Origin: an uncultured Acetatifactor sp.
GTDB lineage: Bacteria > Bacillota > Clostridia > Lachnospirales > Lachnospiraceae
Reading direction: 5' to 3'
NCBI GenBank assembly: GCA_910585015.1
Contig: CAJUCT010000006.1
Location: 8,394-72,393, forward strand
DNA: 64,000 nt
Shown here: piece by piece, positions 8,823 to 17,399 of the stretch
Layout: each line of letters begins with the position of its first letter
Numbering within the stretch: the first letter of the stretch is position 1
Program-made: the position numbers and the translations under genes
The notes under the pieces: generated by a model
Seen by the model: only the letters and a program-made list of their open reading frames with translations
Told to the model about the DNA's origin: nothing
The model's database searches: none

Positions 8823-9083
8823 ATGCAGATGCAGGAAAAGACCATGGTAGCAGATACTTTGACCGGTATCAATGGGGAACTGGTGCGCTACGCCGAGATG
8901 ATTCCCCAGACAGAGAACAAGGAATTGAAGCAGACATTGAAGCAGCTGCGCAATGCCTGTGAGCAGAGCCAGGAGGAGTTGTACGGTATAGCCCGGGCGA
9001 AGTCTTACTATGTGCCCGCCAGCAAGGCCACGGAAGAGGAAGTGGCCCATGTGAAGAATCTCTTTACCAGTAAAACGATGTAG
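8823..9083 (+). CDS. CotF-family spore coat-like protein
   Basis: An 86-residue helical protein (MQMQEKTMVADTLTGINGEL at the start, YYVPASKATEEEV near the end). The length and the tyrosine-containing YYVPA segment are typical of CotF-like coat proteins in Clostridia. It has a clear ATAGGAGGAGC ribosome site and is followed by a GC-rich hairpin at 9120. With the preceding 61-residue protein it suggests a sporulation-linked pair. The assignment is from sequence character only. Confidence 0.75.
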   Translation: MQMQEKTMVADTLTGINGELVRYAEMIPQTENKELKQTLKQLRNACEQSQEELYGIARAKSYYVPASKATEEEVAHVKNLFTSKTM

Positions 9084-9119
9084 GATTCAGGGCAGGAAAT
9101 AAAGGCAGACAGACAGATA

Positions 9120-9162
9120 AAGGGGCGGTAACGGCTTGGAAATAAAGCTGTTTCCGCCCCTT
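9120..9162 (+). terminator. GC-rich hairpin after the CotF-like pair
   Basis: AAGGGGCGG at 9120-9128 pairs with CCGCCCCTT at 9154-9162, and the stem extends further with one mismatch. The downstream bases are not U-rich, so it is a weak terminator or an mRNA-stabilising structure. Confidence 0.6.
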
Positions 9163-9303
9163 GTCGATTAAGAATACAGTGTTTGTCCTGCAAAAAGAGG
9201 AGCAATACCGCAAAGACATTATGTACAGTTACAAATATACTTGAGAATTGTGCAATATACCCTAAAATAGAAAAAGAAAGTTATACAACTATACAAATTG
9301 CAA

Positions 9304-9339
9304 ATAAACGCTTGACTTATCTGTGGGATATGGTAATAT
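9304..9339 (+). promoter_or_regulatory. Promoter with overlapping LacI-type operator
   Basis: TTGACT at 9312-9317 and TAATAT at 9334-9339 are separated by 16 bp. The motif ATAAACGCTT (9304-9313) overlaps the -35 box and recurs at the LacI-family gene promoter (17212-17221). Two copies of TTACAAAATG follow near 9343 and 9359 in the leader. This is the likely start of the sugar ABC operon; the rest of the 312-bp gap after the coat genes holds the hairpin and otherwise A+T-rich DNA. Confidence 0.65.
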
Positions 9340-9395
9340 AAACTTACAAAATGTAAAGTTACAAAATGCAGAAAAGAAAGGCAGGGAGGAATAAA

Positions 9396-10688
9396 GTGAA
9401 AAAGATGTTATCAGTCAGAAAATTGCTCAGTCTCGGTCTGGCACTGGTGATGCTGACAGGTATTTTGACCGGCTGCGGCAAAGAGGAAAAAGACAAGAAT
9501 ACATTTACGTTTGCCACATGGGCGGCAGGCACGGAATTGGAGGAATTCCAGGCCATCATTGACAAGGTGAATGAGGAGGCCAACGGAGAATATACGATTG
9601 AGGTGCTCAGCATTCCCTCGGACTATTACGTGAAAATCTCCACGAAGATAGCGGCAAAAAATTGTCCCGATTTTTTCTGGATGACACAGGAACTGATATC
9701 CAAATATGCCCAGATGGGAGCGCTGGCGGATATCACGCAGCAGTTTCAGAGCAGTGAGGTTCTGACGCCGGATATGTATTATGAGGGCGTGATTGATTCC
9801 GCCATGTATAACGGCTCCTATTGGGGGCTGCCCTGGATCGCCAATCCATTGATTGTATACTGCAATAAGGATATGTTTGATGAACTGGGTGTTGCCCTGC
9901 CGGCGCCGGATGATGACTGGACATGGGAAGAGTTCCTGGACGTGTGCCGGAAGTTCAGCGGGCAGCAGTATAAGGGAAACACCGTCTACGGTACGGTGGT
10001 GGACGGCTGGCCCAATATAGAGACTTTTATCTGGGCAGGCGGCGGAGATATCATTGCGGAGGACGGGCATACGATTCTGCTGGGTTCCCAGGAAGCACAA
10101 AAGGGCATGGGCTATCTGCAAACTATTGTTAAGGAGAATCTCAGTCCCAGATATGCGGAGGTGGCCAGCCTGGGCGACAATAATGTTTGGTTTGAAAAGC
10201 AGCGTGTGGCCATGTATTTCGGCGGTATGCAGGATAATTTTGAGACCAAGGTCGCCGCGATGAATGGGGATGAGCAGTTTGAGATCGGTTATGCGCCGAT
10301 GCCCATGTGTGATGACGGCGGGGCATGGAGCTTTGACTGGACCGCGTCTACAGTTATGGCGAAATCCCTGGAGGGCAACGAATTGGCATATAGGGCTCTG
10401 GAGGCGGTGACACAGGCTTTCTTCGAGTGGAAGATAGCACCGCCGGTGAAAGACTCCCTGGATAATGTAGTACAAATCAATCCCCGGAAAGAGGCCGCCA
10501 TGGACACCATCGCATACACCATGGAATATGCCCGCTCGGCCAATTATATTCCTGAGTGGTCGGATATCAATGACAAGCTTTGGTACAACCTGTATGTTTC
10601 TTTGCTAAACGACGCGGATTTTGATTACAAGGGCAAGATGAACGAGATTCAGCAGTATTCGGAAGAACTGGTAAGCAAACGGCAATAG
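9396..10688 (+). CDS. Extracellular sugar-binding lipoprotein of an ABC transporter
   Basis: A 430-residue solute-binding protein. The N-terminus has a basic head, a hydrophobic stretch and a lipobox ending LTGC (Cys about 27), so it is membrane-anchored outside the cell. The mature part (TFATWAAGTELEEFQAIIDK, later SYWGLPWIANPLIVYCNKDMFDELG) is typical of cluster-1 carbohydrate-binding proteins. I chose GTG 9396 because GGGAGGA lies just upstream; an in-frame ATG at 9408 is also possible. It is first in an operon with two permeases, two lipoproteins, GH130 and DUF1861, so a mannose-type oligosaccharide is a reasonable ligand, but this is inference. Confidence 0.9.
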   Translation: MKKMLSVRKLLSLGLALVMLTGILTGCGKEEKDKNTFTFATWAAGTELEEFQAIIDKVNEEANGEYTIEVLSIPSDYYVKISTKIAAKNCPDFFWMTQELISKYAQMGALADITQQFQSSEVLTPDMYYEGVIDSAMYNGSYWGLPWIANPLIVYCNKDMFDELGVALPAPDDDWTWEEFLDVCRKFSGQQYKGNTVYGTVVDGWPNIETFIWAGGGDIIAEDGHTILLGSQEAQKGMGYLQTIVKENLSPRYAEVASLGDNNVWFEKQRVAMYFGGMQDNFETKVAAMNGDEQFEIGYAPMPMCDDGGAWSFDWTASTVMAKSLEGNELAYRALEAVTQAFFEWKIAPPVKDSLDNVVQINPRKEAAMDTIAYTMEYARSANYIPEWSDINDKLWYNLYVSLLNDADFDYKGKMNEIQQYSEELVSKRQ

Positions 10689-10762
10689 AGCAGGCTCGTC
10701 TGCGTTATGCAGGGACAAGGTAAGGTTGGAAAGTGTGCTTAGATGCACGGATTGGAGTGTGT

Positions 10763-11623
10763 ATGAGACAAAAAAGGCAGAGAGCAGGATTTTATTTCAT
10801 ACTGCCATGGCTGATCGGGCTGTGTCTGTTTACGGCATTGCCCATGGTGGCCGCCGTATATATCAGTATGACCGACTGGGACATCGTGGGTAATGCGGAT
10901 TTTGTGGGGCTGGGAAATTATATTGCGCTGTTCCAGGCGGAAGAATTTATGAGAAGTCTGTGGGTGACGGTGCGTTACGCAGTGATTGCAGTGCCCCTTA
11001 TTATCGCGACCTCTCTGACGATTGCGGTTCTGGTTTCCAAGAATCATAAGGGCACCGGGATTTTCCGGGTGATATATTACATGCCGGCCATTGTCTCCGG
11101 GGTGGCGGTGGCCATCGTGTTCAAATGGATCCTGGATCCCAGTTATGGTTTGTTAAACGGGATATTGGCATTTTTCCATATACAGGGCCCCGACTGGCTG
11201 TATGATCCTGACTGGGTTCTGCCATCCTACCTGATTATGGCGGTATGGGGAGCCGGAGGGGGACTTTTGACCTATCTGGCGGCGCTGAAAGATATACCGG
11301 AAGATCTCTATGGCGCGGCCATGATAGACGGGGCCAACACTTTTCAGAAAGTGCGGTATATCACCGTGCCTCTGATGACGCCGATTATATTTTACAACCT
11401 GGTTCTGGGTATTATCGGCGCTTTCCGGAAATTTACCGATGCCTATGTGCTGGGAGGCGCCGGCAAGGAGGGCAATTTCTACATGGTCTATCTGTATGAG
11501 GAGGCGTTCGGGCACTATCGGATGGGATATGCCACAGCGTTGGCGTGGGTATTGTTTGTCATAATTCTGCTTTTGACATTTGTGGTCAACTGGACCAAGA
11601 AATATTGGGTATACAGCGAATAG
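10763..11623 (+). CDS. ABC sugar transporter permease (MalF/UgpA type)
   Basis: A 286-residue membrane protein with about six hydrophobic segments. The permease signature near residues 190-210 (EDLYGAAMIDGANTFQKVRY) contacts the ATPase. The start is taken at ATG 10763 (MRQKRQRAGF), preceded by TTGGAGTG; the ATG at 10733 would give an atypical extension. It lies directly after the binding lipoprotein and before the second permease. No ATPase gene is linked, as is usual for such systems that share an MsmK-like ATPase. Confidence 0.92.
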   Translation: MRQKRQRAGFYFILPWLIGLCLFTALPMVAAVYISMTDWDIVGNADFVGLGNYIALFQAEEFMRSLWVTVRYAVIAVPLIIATSLTIAVLVSKNHKGTGIFRVIYYMPAIVSGVAVAIVFKWILDPSYGLLNGILAFFHIQGPDWLYDPDWVLPSYLIMAVWGAGGGLLTYLAALKDIPEDLYGAAMIDGANTFQKVRYITVPLMTPIIFYNLVLGIIGAFRKFTDAYVLGGAGKEGNFYMVYLYEEAFGHYRMGYATALAWVLFVIILLLTFVVNWTKKYWVYSE

Positions 11624-11644
11624 CTGCCGGAACGGAGAATGAAA

Positions 11645-12505
11645 ATGGGTGCAAAAAGTGTAAAAAAATCAGGAACACATATGGGAAAAGTAAGACTTGT
11701 GCTGTGGTATGTGGTAGTGATCTTTGGAGCAGTCATAATGCTTCTGCCCTTTGTCTGGATGATCAGTACCAGCTTTAAGGCGGAAAGTGAAATATTTACC
11801 GTGCCCATCAAATGGCTGCCGACCAGCATAACGCTGCAGAATTACGCGAAAGCGCTGGAGGTGGTGCCCATCTTCAAATGTATGCTGAATACGCTGATTA
11901 TAGCGATTCCCAAGATACTGGGAGAGGTGTTTGTGTCGGCCCTGGTGGCTTTTGGGTTTGCCAGATTTGAATTTAAGGGACGGAACACGCTGTTCATGAT
12001 CATGTTGGCCACCATGATGCTCCCCTATGAGGTGACAATGATTCCGACTTTTATGGTCTGGTCGGGACTGGGCTTCTCGGACAGCTATGTGCCCCTGGTA
12101 CTGCCTGCGTTCTGCGGATCGGCATCTTTTATATTCTTTCTTCGGATGTATTTTGAGACGGTTCCGAAAGATTATGAGGAGGCGGCCTGGATAGACGGGG
12201 CCAGGAATCTGACAGTATTCCGCACGGTTTTCCTGCCCCTGGCGAAACCGGCGTTGGTTACAATCTGCCTGTGGTCCTTCATGGGAACCTGGAATGATTT
12301 GCTGGGACAGTTGATTTATATCGACTCCCAGGAAAAATATACCATACAGCTGGCGCTGGCTTCGTTCAGTTCCATGACCGGAGAGACCCTGTGGGGGCCG
12401 CTGATGGCGGCATCATTTATGGCGTTAATCCCTGTTATTGCTCTTCTGCTTTATGCCCAGAAGTATTTTATGGAGGGTGTGAAGATGGGAGGCATCAAGG
12501 GATGA
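11645..12505 (+). CDS. ABC sugar transporter permease (MalG/UgpE type)
   Basis: A 286-residue second inner-membrane permease. The conserved loop DYEEAAWIDGARNLTVFRT is the MalG-type EAA motif, and the C-terminus KYFMEGVKMGGIKG is very typical of the family. The start at 11645 is spaced correctly from CGGAG; ATG 11639 is also in frame but too close. It completes the transporter with the binding protein and MalF-type partner. Confidence 0.92.
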   Translation: MGAKSVKKSGTHMGKVRLVLWYVVVIFGAVIMLLPFVWMISTSFKAESEIFTVPIKWLPTSITLQNYAKALEVVPIFKCMLNTLIIAIPKILGEVFVSALVAFGFARFEFKGRNTLFMIMLATMMLPYEVTMIPTFMVWSGLGFSDSYVPLVLPAFCGSASFIFFLRMYFETVPKDYEEAAWIDGARNLTVFRTVFLPLAKPALVTICLWSFMGTWNDLLGQLIYIDSQEKYTIQLALASFSSMTGETLWGPLMAASFMALIPVIALLLYAQKYFMEGVKMGGIKG

Positions 12506-12552
12506 GCAATATAACCAATTAATATTTTAACTTAAAAATGGAGGAAATTGAG

Positions 12553-13131
12553 ATGAAAAAGAAATTATTGGCACTTGGAGTTGCGGCGGTTATGTTGGCA
12601 GGATGTCTGACCGCTTGCGGAAATGATGGGGGCAGCGTCGGCGGACAGGGCGGCTGGACACAGGTACAGGAGTTTACCTACAAGGATATCGCCTCCTGGG
12701 GCAGTATGCAGACTCCTTCTGAAGGGAGCGGCGCGGGAAGCGTAGCTGCCACCAATGACGCTGACGGCTATGTGACGATCCAGGCGGCGGCAGACGGCTG
12801 GGGCGGTGTGGAATCCGGATATTTTGAGATTGATCTGTCCAAGGAACCTGTTATCCTGGCAAAGATTTTCGAGAATCCCGACGGATATAACTGGGGTATG
12901 AAGGTGGTTCCGGAGAATCCGATCGCAGATCATGAGTGGGGATTATATGTGATTAACGACAACAATTTGAAGTGGAACAAATATGCCGGTGTGGATCTGA
13001 GAGAGGCTCTGGGAGATGATTTCATAGATATCTACGGGGAGCAGTGCAAGATTAAGCTGTGGATCTATCCTGCAGGCGGTCCCGAGGGAACCGTTTCCGT
13101 ATCGGAGATCCTTGTGCTCAACACAAAATAA
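12553..13131 (+). CDS. Lipoprotein, probable beta-sandwich domain, unknown function
   Basis: A 192-residue protein with a lipoprotein signal (MKKKLLALGVAAVMLAG, lipobox ending at Cys 22). The mature part is rich in Trp, Gly and aromatic residues (YVTIQAAADGWGGVESGYFEIDLSKEP, GYNWGMKVVPEN), which looks like a carbohydrate-binding beta-sandwich, though I cannot name a CBM family. ATG 12553 follows ATGGAGGAAATTGAG. It is third after the permeases and before another lipoprotein, so it probably helps capture the same glycan at the surface. Confidence 0.7.
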   Translation: MKKKLLALGVAAVMLAGCLTACGNDGGSVGGQGGWTQVQEFTYKDIASWGSMQTPSEGSGAGSVAATNDADGYVTIQAAADGWGGVESGYFEIDLSKEPVILAKIFENPDGYNWGMKVVPENPIADHEWGLYVINDNNLKWNKYAGVDLREALGDDFIDIYGEQCKIKLWIYPAGGPEGTVSVSEILVLNTK

Positions 13132-13218
13132 CAGGCAATTATGACGCAGGGTGGAGGGGGACTTTCACCCTGCGCTGCGGTCAGGGGCCGACAGGATGCA
13201 GGAATAGAGGATATGGAG

Positions 13219-15165
13219 ATGAAGAAAGTAACGGCGATTATTCTGGTAATCACCATGATGATGACAATGGTATCGTGCGGACAGAGCGCACAGGAAGAGG
13301 ATGAGAGAGAAATGACCGGACAGAAAGAGGTGTCCCGCATCGCCCGATATAACGATGAACTCCCTGACAATTACAGGTGGTTTGACTATGAGGCCGCGGC
13401 GCTTGCCTTCGATGAACTTGTATTTGGGGAACAGGCGGAGGGAGCGTATTTCCCGCTTCTATGGCAGGATATGACCAATGATACCTTTGGCTTTGCAGCC
13501 TATGTGGGGGATGGCCGGACCGGCAATGACGGCAGTCAGGAGGCGGTGGCCGCGATGGCCTCCGTTCTAAGCGCCACGCTGCTGGGAGTGGACAAGAGCA
13601 GCCAGAACGGAAGCAATTATGTGGCCCGGCTGCATGCGTACTTCTCCCAGGAGGAGGGAATTGTGCTGAACAATCCCGGCGGCAGTTCCGAGGGCGCGTC
13701 CATGTGGTATATGCTGTATCCCGCTATATTATTTACCCAGGTATCGGCTCATTATCCGGAGGAGACACAGATACGGGAGGATGCGCTGGCAACGGTGGAA
13801 AGCTGGTATGAAGCCTATTGCGTCATGAGAGACACGGGAACCTTTGATTATACCGGATTTGATTTTATTGCCATGCAGCCCTATGAAAACGGTGTGTGGA
13901 AAGAGCCGGACTGCGCGGCGGGCATTGCGGTGCTGATGCAGCTTGGCAGTGAAATGACGGGCAGACAAGAGTATGCGGAGGCAGTGCTCCACTGCCTGGA
14001 TTATCTTGAACAGTATGAGGGAAGTTCCCTCTATGAGGTGCTGCTGTATTTTGCCCCCTCGCTGGCGGCTAAAATGAATGCGCAGCAGGGAAAAGATTAT
14101 GATATAGACAACTTGCTGGGCGATGTCTTAAACGGCAGTTCCATTCCGCGGGGCGGCTGGGGCTCCATCTCAGGCAGCTGGGGAGAATACTGCGTGAACG
14201 GTCTGATGGGGAGTACTACGGACGGCGGCGGTTACGCTTTTTCCATGAATACTTTTGCGGGCGGTTATGCCCTTGCGGACCTGGCCAAGTATGACACTCG
14301 GTATGCCAAGGCCATGGGTATATGGTATCTGAATGCCGCGGCTGCGGCCAGATACTTTTTCCCGGGAGAGACGGCGGCGGAAAAGCAGTCGTCCACGGGG
14401 AATGCAGCGGCAATGGAGTTTATCGGAATATCCGGCAAGGCCGTTCCCTTTGAGGGAATCCGCAAGAGCAGCAATTCCCAGACCCCCTGGGTGGGCGGAG
14501 ATCCCACCGTATACGGCTGGGCGGAGACGGATCTTTCTCTTTACAGCGGCGCCCATACGGGGATGTTTGCCGCCGTGGCAGAGCCCACGGACGTGGAGGC
14601 GGTGTTGAGGATTCATTGTAACGCGGCGGAAACCCCGGGGCAGGGATATGCTGCCAGCCTCCTGTACAATCCCCATGGACAGGCGAAGAAAGTGACTTAC
14701 ACACTGCCGGAGGGAAGCTGGGATCTGTTTGAGAGCGTGAGCAAGCAGGTCATAGCGGAAGGCGCGGAGGGAAGCGCCGTACTGGAACTGGAGCCGGGGG
14801 AGGCGGTTGTGATCGTGGAAGTGCCCGCAGGGAGGCAGATTCTGCATGCGGACGGACAATATACGGCGGAGGGTATATGGATCGCCGCCGATACTGTGAC
14901 GGCGCAGATAGGGGGCCTTCAAAATAATGATAAGGTAAGGGGCAGCGTGGAACTGGATATCCGAGTGGCCTCCACCGATCCTCAAGTTGTTCTGTCGGAG
15001 GTGGTGTTGGAGATAGACGGAAAAGAGACAAAATACAATGCGGGAGAGAAAGTCCTGTTTAGGACTGAAGAGTATGGAAGCGGCAGTAAGAATGTTAATA
15101 TCACAGTGAGGATGTCCGACGGTAAAACGGATAAGGCGGGCATACGTCTGAACTTTGAACAATAA
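13219..15165 (+). CDS. Large lipoprotein next to GH130, candidate unclassified carbohydrate-active protein
   Basis: A 648-residue protein, mature form lipid-anchored at Cys 20 (signal MKKVTAIILVITMMMTMVSC). Residues about 60-400 are helical, with repeated aromatic and acidic segments (RWFDYEAAALAFDEL, PLLWQDMTNDTFGF, WYEAYCVMRD, RGGWGSISGSWGEY) reminiscent of an (alpha/alpha) toroid such as many glycosidases or lyases use. The last 250 residues look like beta-sandwich modules. I do not recognise a named family. ATG 13219 has GAGG upstream; ATG 13213 is also possible. The position between the ABC transporter and GH130 suggests it acts on, or displays, the same substrate. Confidence 0.65.
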   Translation: MKKVTAIILVITMMMTMVSCGQSAQEEDEREMTGQKEVSRIARYNDELPDNYRWFDYEAAALAFDELVFGEQAEGAYFPLLWQDMTNDTFGFAAYVGDGRTGNDGSQEAVAAMASVLSATLLGVDKSSQNGSNYVARLHAYFSQEEGIVLNNPGGSSEGASMWYMLYPAILFTQVSAHYPEETQIREDALATVESWYEAYCVMRDTGTFDYTGFDFIAMQPYENGVWKEPDCAAGIAVLMQLGSEMTGRQEYAEAVLHCLDYLEQYEGSSLYEVLLYFAPSLAAKMNAQQGKDYDIDNLLGDVLNGSSIPRGGWGSISGSWGEYCVNGLMGSTTDGGGYAFSMNTFAGGYALADLAKYDTRYAKAMGIWYLNAAAAARYFFPGETAAEKQSSTGNAAAMEFIGISGKAVPFEGIRKSSNSQTPWVGGDPTVYGWAETDLSLYSGAHTGMFAAVAEPTDVEAVLRIHCNAAETPGQGYAASLLYNPHGQAKKVTYTLPEGSWDLFESVSKQVIAEGAEGSAVLELEPGEAVVIVEVPAGRQILHADGQYTAEGIWIAADTVTAQIGGLQNNDKVRGSVELDIRVASTDPQVVLSEVVLEIDGKETKYNAGEKVLFRTEEYGSGSKNVNITVRMSDGKTDKAGIRLNFEQ

Positions 15166-15183
15166 ACGGGGAAAGGGATAGAT

Positions 15184-16266
15184 ATGATCAGAGAACCGAG
15201 AAAACCTATTATAATTCCGGAGGATGTGAAGCCGTCCAGAGATTTTCTGAAAGTGGACGGTGTGTTTAATTGTGGGGCGGCGAAGCTGGGGGACGAGTAT
15301 ATTCTGCTGTGCAGGGTGGCCGAATCCTGTCGGGAACAGGAAGAGGGTTATGTAAATATTCCGGTATATGACGAGAGGGCGGAGCGCCTGAAAATAGAGA
15401 GGATCAGCCTGGAGGAGATTAGAAACAGGTATGATATGAGCGATTCGAGAATGATCTACAGGAAGAACGCGGGCGGTATCAAAAAGATAAAATATCTGAC
15501 TTCCATTTCCCATCTGCGGCTGGCGCGCAGCAGGGACGGCATTCATTTCAAGATGGATGAGCAGCCGGCGCTGCCGCTGCAGGGGCGGTACGAGAGATGG
15601 GGGATGGAAGATCCCCGCATTACCTATATGGAGGAAGAGGGAAGATATTGTATCACCTATACGGCCGTGTCGGATCTGGGAGTAATGCCCGCACTGCTGA
15701 TTACAGAGGATTTTGAGGAGTATGAGAGGATTGGGGCTATTTTTCCTCCCGAAAACAAGGATGTGACCATCTTTCCGAGAAAAATAGGCGGCCTCTATTA
15801 CGCCTGTCACAGGCCGGTGCCCTGTGAGATCGGTACGCCGGATATATGGATATCCTCCTCTCCCGACCTGCTGCACTGGGGAGAGCACAGGCATTTGTGC
15901 GGCGTAAGCGAAGAGGGCTGGGAAAACGGGCGCATCGGCAGCGGAGCGCCGCCCATATATACGGACAGAGGGTGGCTGCACATCTACCACGGGGCGGATG
16001 CGGAGAACAGGTATTGTCTGGGCGCCATGCTGACGGATCTGACTGAGCCGGGAAAGATAATTGCCAAATCCCGCAGGCCGGTGCTGGAGCCGGTGGAGGC
16101 ATATGAGAGAGAGGGTTTTTTTGGCGGCGTAGTATTTGCGTGTGGTTGTGTTGAGAAGGATTCCGTGCTCTCTGTCTATTATGGCGCGGCGGATGATAAG
16201 ATTGCGCGGGCAGTGGTGCCGCTGGATGAAATTTTCAGATCCATGGAGACAGAAGAGGCCAAATAA
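15184..16266 (+). CDS. GH130 family glycoside phosphorylase
   Basis: A 360-residue five-bladed beta-propeller enzyme. The GH130 signature GMEDPRI at about 140-146 contains the catalytic Asp, and PDIWISSSPDLLHWGEHRHL and GAPPIYTDRGWLHIYHG are typical blades. Known GH130 enzymes phosphorolyse or hydrolyse beta-mannosides (Man-Glc, mannobiose, Man-GlcNAc). No signal peptide, so it acts in the cytoplasm on imported oligosaccharides. It follows the large lipoprotein by 18 bp with a GGGGAAAGGGATAG site, and precedes a DUF1861 protein. The exact linkage is not determinable here. Confidence 0.9.
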   Translation: MIREPRKPIIIPEDVKPSRDFLKVDGVFNCGAAKLGDEYILLCRVAESCREQEEGYVNIPVYDERAERLKIERISLEEIRNRYDMSDSRMIYRKNAGGIKKIKYLTSISHLRLARSRDGIHFKMDEQPALPLQGRYERWGMEDPRITYMEEEGRYCITYTAVSDLGVMPALLITEDFEEYERIGAIFPPENKDVTIFPRKIGGLYYACHRPVPCEIGTPDIWISSSPDLLHWGEHRHLCGVSEEGWENGRIGSGAPPIYTDRGWLHIYHGADAENRYCLGAMLTDLTEPGKIIAKSRRPVLEPVEAYEREGFFGGVVFACGCVEKDSVLSVYYGAADDKIARAVVPLDEIFRSMETEEAK

Positions 16267-16295
16267 GTCGTCTGGACGGCGGAAAAGAGGTTAAT

Positions 16296-17207
16296 ATGAG
16301 AACAATATGGGAAATGTTGGAACAGCACAGGGCAAAGGAATGGGCGGCAGCGGCGGTGCGCCCGGTATTTCAGGGGGTGGAAGGATATGATGTGTATAAT
16401 CCCACAGCGCCGTTTTCCTATCAGGGGAAAAATATGATCTGCGCCCGGGTGGAAAAAAGGGACAGCGAGATTTCACAGGCCGTTTTTTTTGAGGAGACCG
16501 AAAAGGATATCTACCGCGTGGCGGAGGGCTGGGAACGGTACAATCTGCAGGACCCCAGTATCACAAGGGTGCTGGGGCAGTATGTTCTGGGGGGCACAGA
16601 GGTATATCCCCACCCGGAGCACCCGGAGCGCATGTGCTGGCATACGGTGTTTTACTATGGAGCAAGTCCCGAGCATATGGAGAGACTGGCCCAGGGGCCC
16701 CAGGGCATGAAGGATGTACGTCTGGTGGAACTGGCAGACGGCCGCATCGGTATTTTTACCAGGCCCCAGGGAGAAAAGGGCGGCCGGGGCAAGATTGGTT
16801 TCACTATAGTGGAGGATTTTGCGGGAGTGACGGCAGCAGCCATGGAGGACGCGCCGCTGCTGGGCCTGTTCGGTCAGGAGGAATGGGGCGGCGTAAACGA
16901 GGCGTTTCTCCTTTCCGATGGCAGAGTCGGTGTGCTGGGACATATCGCATGTTTCAGGCCGGATGAAGTGCGCCACTATTTCCCCATGGCATTTGTTTTC
17001 AATCCTGCCACGAGAGAGTACACCGAGCCCGAGATTCTGGCGGAAAGAAAAGAGTTTCTGCCGGGTCCCAGCAAGCGTCCGGATCTGGAAGATGTGCTGT
17101 TCAGCGGAGGCATCCTCTGTCAGGGGGACAGGGCGGTGTTATATGTAGGTGTTTCTGACTGTGAAATTCAATATGTGGTTGTACACAATCCGTTTTATGG
17201 TATATAA
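16296..17207 (+). CDS. DUF1861 family protein (GH43/GH130-like propeller)
   Basis: A 303-residue cytoplasmic protein. Segments such as GYDVYNPTAPFSYQGKNMICAR, RYNLQDPSITRVLGQYVLGGTEVYP and YVGVSDCEIQYVVVHNPF match what I recall of DUF1861, a family near the beta-fructosidase/GH130 five-bladed propellers and often found in mannan or N-glycan loci. Catalytic activity is not established. It is 29 bp after the GH130 gene and last in the operon. The LacI-type regulator's promoter overlaps its stop codon. Confidence 0.8.
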   Translation: MRTIWEMLEQHRAKEWAAAAVRPVFQGVEGYDVYNPTAPFSYQGKNMICARVEKRDSEISQAVFFEETEKDIYRVAEGWERYNLQDPSITRVLGQYVLGGTEVYPHPEHPERMCWHTVFYYGASPEHMERLAQGPQGMKDVRLVELADGRIGIFTRPQGEKGGRGKIGFTIVEDFAGVTAAAMEDAPLLGLFGQEEWGGVNEAFLLSDGRVGVLGHIACFRPDEVRHYFPMAFVFNPATREYTEPEILAERKEFLPGPSKRPDLEDVLFSGGILCQGDRAVLYVGVSDCEIQYVVVHNPFYGI

Positions 17208-17229
17208 TGAGATAAACGCTTTGCAAATC
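17179..17229 (+). promoter_or_regulatory. Promoter and operator of the LacI-family gene
   Basis: TTGTAC (17179-17184) and TATAAT (17203-17208) are 18 bp apart and the -10 overlaps the DUF1861 stop. Immediately downstream is GATAAACGCTTTGCAAATC (17211-17229), sharing ATAAACGCTT with the ABC operon promoter. This fits autoregulation by the LacI-family protein encoded at 17400. Confidence 0.55.
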
Positions 17230-17399
17230 TTTTTTGACATCAACTAAGGAACTTAAGGATCATTGTGCTGGTAGGAAATTTGCGGAACTTATACGCACAG
17301 GCGATGAAATTTACAGCAGTGTCCTTGGCGTCTTTCGCTCGTGAGTGGGGTTACTTGGCAAGTTTTTGTGAATGTCAGTATAAATTGGGAGGGAATGTT

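Noticed and set aside
14170..15990. Long minus-strand open frame (606 codons)
   Set aside because: It covers the 3' end of the lipoprotein gene and most of GH130, both with clear families on the plus strand; composition is that of an antisense shadow.
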